This document shows, piece by piece, positions 61,342 to 64,000 of a stretch of 64,000 nt of DNA. Each line of letters begins with the position of its first letter. Position 1 is the first letter of the stretch. The stretch lies in contig OZ234496.1 in assembly GCA_965153455.1 (NCBI GenBank), forward strand, positions 12,268,304 through 12,332,303. The letters run 5' to 3'. Source of the DNA: Sphagnum compactum. Lineage: Eukaryota > Bryophyta > Sphagnopsida > Sphagnales. A model generated the notes under the pieces. The model saw nothing but the letters and a program-made list of their open reading frames with translations, did not search any database and was not told the DNA's origin. A program made the translations under genes and the position numbers.

Positions 61342-61897
61342 GTAAGTCCCAGTGTTTGTTGACCCAATGGCTGCCGACTGCTTTCCGGATTCCCCACCCT
61401 ATCTTATCTTAACCGCCAATCTTGTGTCCCTCCTTCCTTGGACCCTTCAGAAGACGTTCCATGGCTGAAGGGGCGCTCTTGTTTCATCCCTTTCATGGAG
61501 GAAAAGAACCAACACTTGCATCCCCGTGGATGAAATGCAAACAGACAATGACAAGAGTATTATGGACTAGTTAATTGCCGAGAGCGCACAGGCTATTGTG
61601 AATAGTCTCAGCGCTCCTCAACCAGCGCGTGAGAGAGAGCCAATTACCGGACATAACCACCCCTTGCGAGAATGAAGATGCCCTCTTTTCATCCACACTG
61701 ACAGTGGTTATGAAATCTTCATCCAAGCAGGGAAGTGTTATGGAATTATTGGGCCAACGAGAGCTAGGGTGGTACCTTGTGCTAACTAGTAGCTGACTAA
61801 TGAAACAAGCATGAGGCAAAGGTTATCACAACTGGGAACATACTTGGATCAAGAAGCATAGGAGGTGAGGCTTCTTACACCTACTCATAGGAGTAAG

Positions 61898-62015
61898 GTC
61901 CAATGCAATCCTTTTTGGGAGGGATATTCATGTAAGATGCATTGCAATGTTCTTTAGGAGGGATGGATATTCATGTAAGATCCATCACAATCTTTTTTAG
62001 GAGGGATATTCATGG
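61898..62015. repeat. Three-copy tandem repeat of about 50-58 bp
   Basis: AGGAGGGATATTCATGTAAGAT-type units occur three times, separated by CATTGCAAT / CATCACAAT and a T-rich stretch. Confidence 0.85.
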
Positions 62016-62019
62016 ACAT

Positions 62020-63260
62020 AAGGTGCCCTCCAATTTCAGAAGGAAATTCTCAAATCCTTTGGGGGTTGGGAGGTTGGGGAGACACTTGGAAGGTGAAGGA
62101 TATAAGCTATGAACCTCAAATTTGTGCCACCTAATTTTGTTCTTCCTCACAACTCCTTATAGCACCATTCCATCATGAGACTTACATTTCCCTTTGGTTA
62201 ATATTTCACAAGGTCTTGACACAAAATATGGAAGTTGAAGTTCTATTGATCACCCAATCCAATTCAAAGTCTGGAGCCATGAGCAATGCCCACTTTGCAC
62301 ATTTCCCCCAAAAACGAGTTGTACCCTGTTCAGAATTTTGATGTGTTCTGTATTGCTTGTTGAACACATTGAAATCTGAAGACTACCTTACTGTAAGGTC
62401 AGTTTCGTCATTCAATAATCCTCAAAATAGTGAAATGACATTTTGTGAAAAATATGAAGTTGACATGTTGAAAATCATCATAATTATCATAGGCTACATT
62501 CTGAATAGTTTCACTACTCATATCACAATATTATAGTAGATGATGGAAAAATATATAATTTCAAAATTTGAAACCGAAGTCTTCTTTTGAAAATGTGGAA
62601 ACTGAACTGACCCTAGGCTACAGTAGTAGGGAGAGTGTGAAGAGAAATTGCAAAAATCTGACATTCCCGGATGTTGCATGTCTCATTTGTTGGACACAAT
62701 ATAACTCAGACAAAGAATATTAAGCATCAAAAGATTTTGCAAAAATCAGTTGTTCCTGGTACCAAACTTACCCACTTGATTCTCAATTAACAACTGCCAA
62801 TAACAATCTGATTCATGGGCCCGTCCATGGGCATCAATCAACGACTTTTTCGATGGAGAAATGCACTGGTAGACTATAACATTTGAACTTTTAAGCACTC
62901 TGAAGCTTCAGGTATGTCATACCCACAAAACCAACAAATAAACTCAGCTCACAGTTCCTCAGCCATGTCAATTTTAGCATCCTCCACAAACTGGAATGTG
63001 CTTAGGTAAGAAAGTTGGTCAGCTGAGTCTGCCCTCATCCTCTGAATCCATACAATCACAGTCATACGATAAGGCAATGCTCCTCTACCTTTACCCTACA
63101 GAATCAGAGAACTGCACTGAACATCACTGAACATTAATGAAACTCTGGAATCTTGAAGTGGAAAGCAGTAGGAAAGCTACAACTAACTGGACTATCAAGA
63201 TCAAGAAGAAACACTAATGACAAGAGATTCTGGCAACTAAGAATTATGATCAAAGTGTTT
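62020..63260. other. Intergenic DNA or distal part of the RRM gene
   Basis: No coding region recognised on either strand. Confidence 0.4.
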
Positions 63261-63280
63261 CCTAGTGAGAGAATTTGATT

Positions 63281-64000
63281 TTACATTCCCCTCCAACTTC
63301 CCCCAAAGCTCTGGTCTCCACTCCCTGGGACATTCCACCCACTGGTCGGTCTCCTGGAGTCCGTTCTCCAGTATAATAAACTTCAGCCCCCCAGATCCTG
63401 TACACAGCAATGTAAATATGAGAGTATGCCCAAAACTTCAAGAAACACTCAAGAGAGTGCAGAGAAAGCTCCACAATATACTTCAAGGTAACCATTGTGT
63501 CAGTTCCAGTCAAACCAAAACAGACAACAAAAAATGCATGTGGTCATAACCCAGAGAAAAAATATGAGACTACCACCTTTAACATGAATCAAAGCAACTA
63601 CCTGCCATTACTCCCCAATGCCTTTATCAGCTCACCATAGGGTGTGCAGCTTGGTATATCGAAATTATATGCTAGAACCTTAGGGTAGAAACTATACAAA
63701 AAATTGTGTCCTGAGGTTCTGTAGCATTTCAAGAATCAACCCCAAATGTCAAGTAAGGAGTTGCACATATGACCTAACATCAGCATAAAATGTTTGCAAT
63801 CCAACATAACCAGAACAATGAAGTGCAGGACATATTGAGGACAACAGAACGACAACAGATTTTTCTCCACAGATAGTCTAAAAGAAAAAATCTCTGATAC
63901 TTTTAACTTAAGGAGGTTATACCTGGCCATCCATTTCTTGGATGGCTGCTCCAGCCTCAGATTCATTTTCAAAGCTCACAAACCCAAAACCACAAGGTCG
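63281..64000 (-). pseudogene. RRM RNA-binding protein gene, partial and possibly broken
   Basis: The exon 63923-64000 runs off the window edge and encodes RPCGFGFVSFENESEAGAAI then QEMDGQ, including the RNP-1 octamer of an RNA-recognition motif, and ends at a CAG|GTATAA donor. Downstream, an acceptor at 63398/63397 opens a phase-compatible stretch (63281-63397) reading DLGG, then stop (TGA, 63383-63385), then SLLYWRTDSRRPTSGW and a Gly-rich tail. RRM proteins commonly continue DLGGR at this point, so a CGA to TGA change would explain the stop. Alternatively the real next exon is elsewhere. The RRM exon itself is sound; calling the gene broken is inference. Confidence 0.5.

Noticed and set aside
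1-64000. CRISPR arrays, operons, phage or bacterial insertion sequences
   Set aside because: The window is intron-containing plant nuclear DNA; none of the repeats has CRISPR-like spacing.

Overview
The window is nuclear DNA of a land plant. Evidence for this is the spliced plant-type genes (B-type cyclin, eIF4E, DDT-domain remodelling factor, C2-domain protein, P-class PPR), GT-AG introns of 80-1900 bp, and abundant plant transposon families (Ty3/gypsy, CACTA with DUF4216/DUF4218, LINEs, PIF/Harbinger-like, MITEs). The AT-rich, repeat-dense background would suit a large seedless-plant genome, but the sequence alone does not fix the lineage.

Region 1-29.7 kb is dominated by a decayed, interrupted inverted duplication. 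The left arm (about 258-15275) and right arm (about 21305-29655, reversed) share roughly 5.5 kb of collinear sequence around a spacer of about 6 kb. The left arm carries an apparently intact C2-domain gene with a Gly/Tyr/Pro-rich repeat tail (9254-13717). The right arm carries its inverted copy as a start-less, 3'-truncated pseudogene. Each arm was later interrupted separately: the left by an old LINE relic (1084-7091) that itself holds a young GC-richer LINE (4645-6227), the right by a GC-rich insert (21572-22395), an AT-rich block and a MITE. The spacer holds a broken PPR gene, a dead Ty3/gypsy relic on the minus strand and a perfect-looking foldback element.

From 29.7 to 33.1 kb is a minus-strand DDT-domain gene (DDR4-like, ISWI-type chromatin remodelling). 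The outer end of the right arm lies about 70 bp downstream of its stop codon. From 33.4 to 46.8 kb there is no convincing host gene: a second LINE relic, about 1 kb of degenerate minisatellite, a tRNA-like SINE head, CACTA transposase fragments with a nested non-autonomous CACTA element, and AT-rich DNA.

From 46.9 kb to the end is gene-bearing. A mitotic B-type cyclin gene of 11 exons (47739-50802, plus strand) has a tandemly duplicated promoter segment with MSA-like AACGG sites. An eIF4E gene of 5 exons lies convergent to it (52909-54634, minus). A five-exon gene on the minus strand (56746-60590) encodes a LINE-type EEP/APE endonuclease domain with complete catalytic motifs and a long unrecognised C-terminal half without reverse transcriptase. 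An RRM gene runs off the right edge on the minus strand. All exon models were made by hand from splice sites and reading-frame phase; none is supported by transcript data here.
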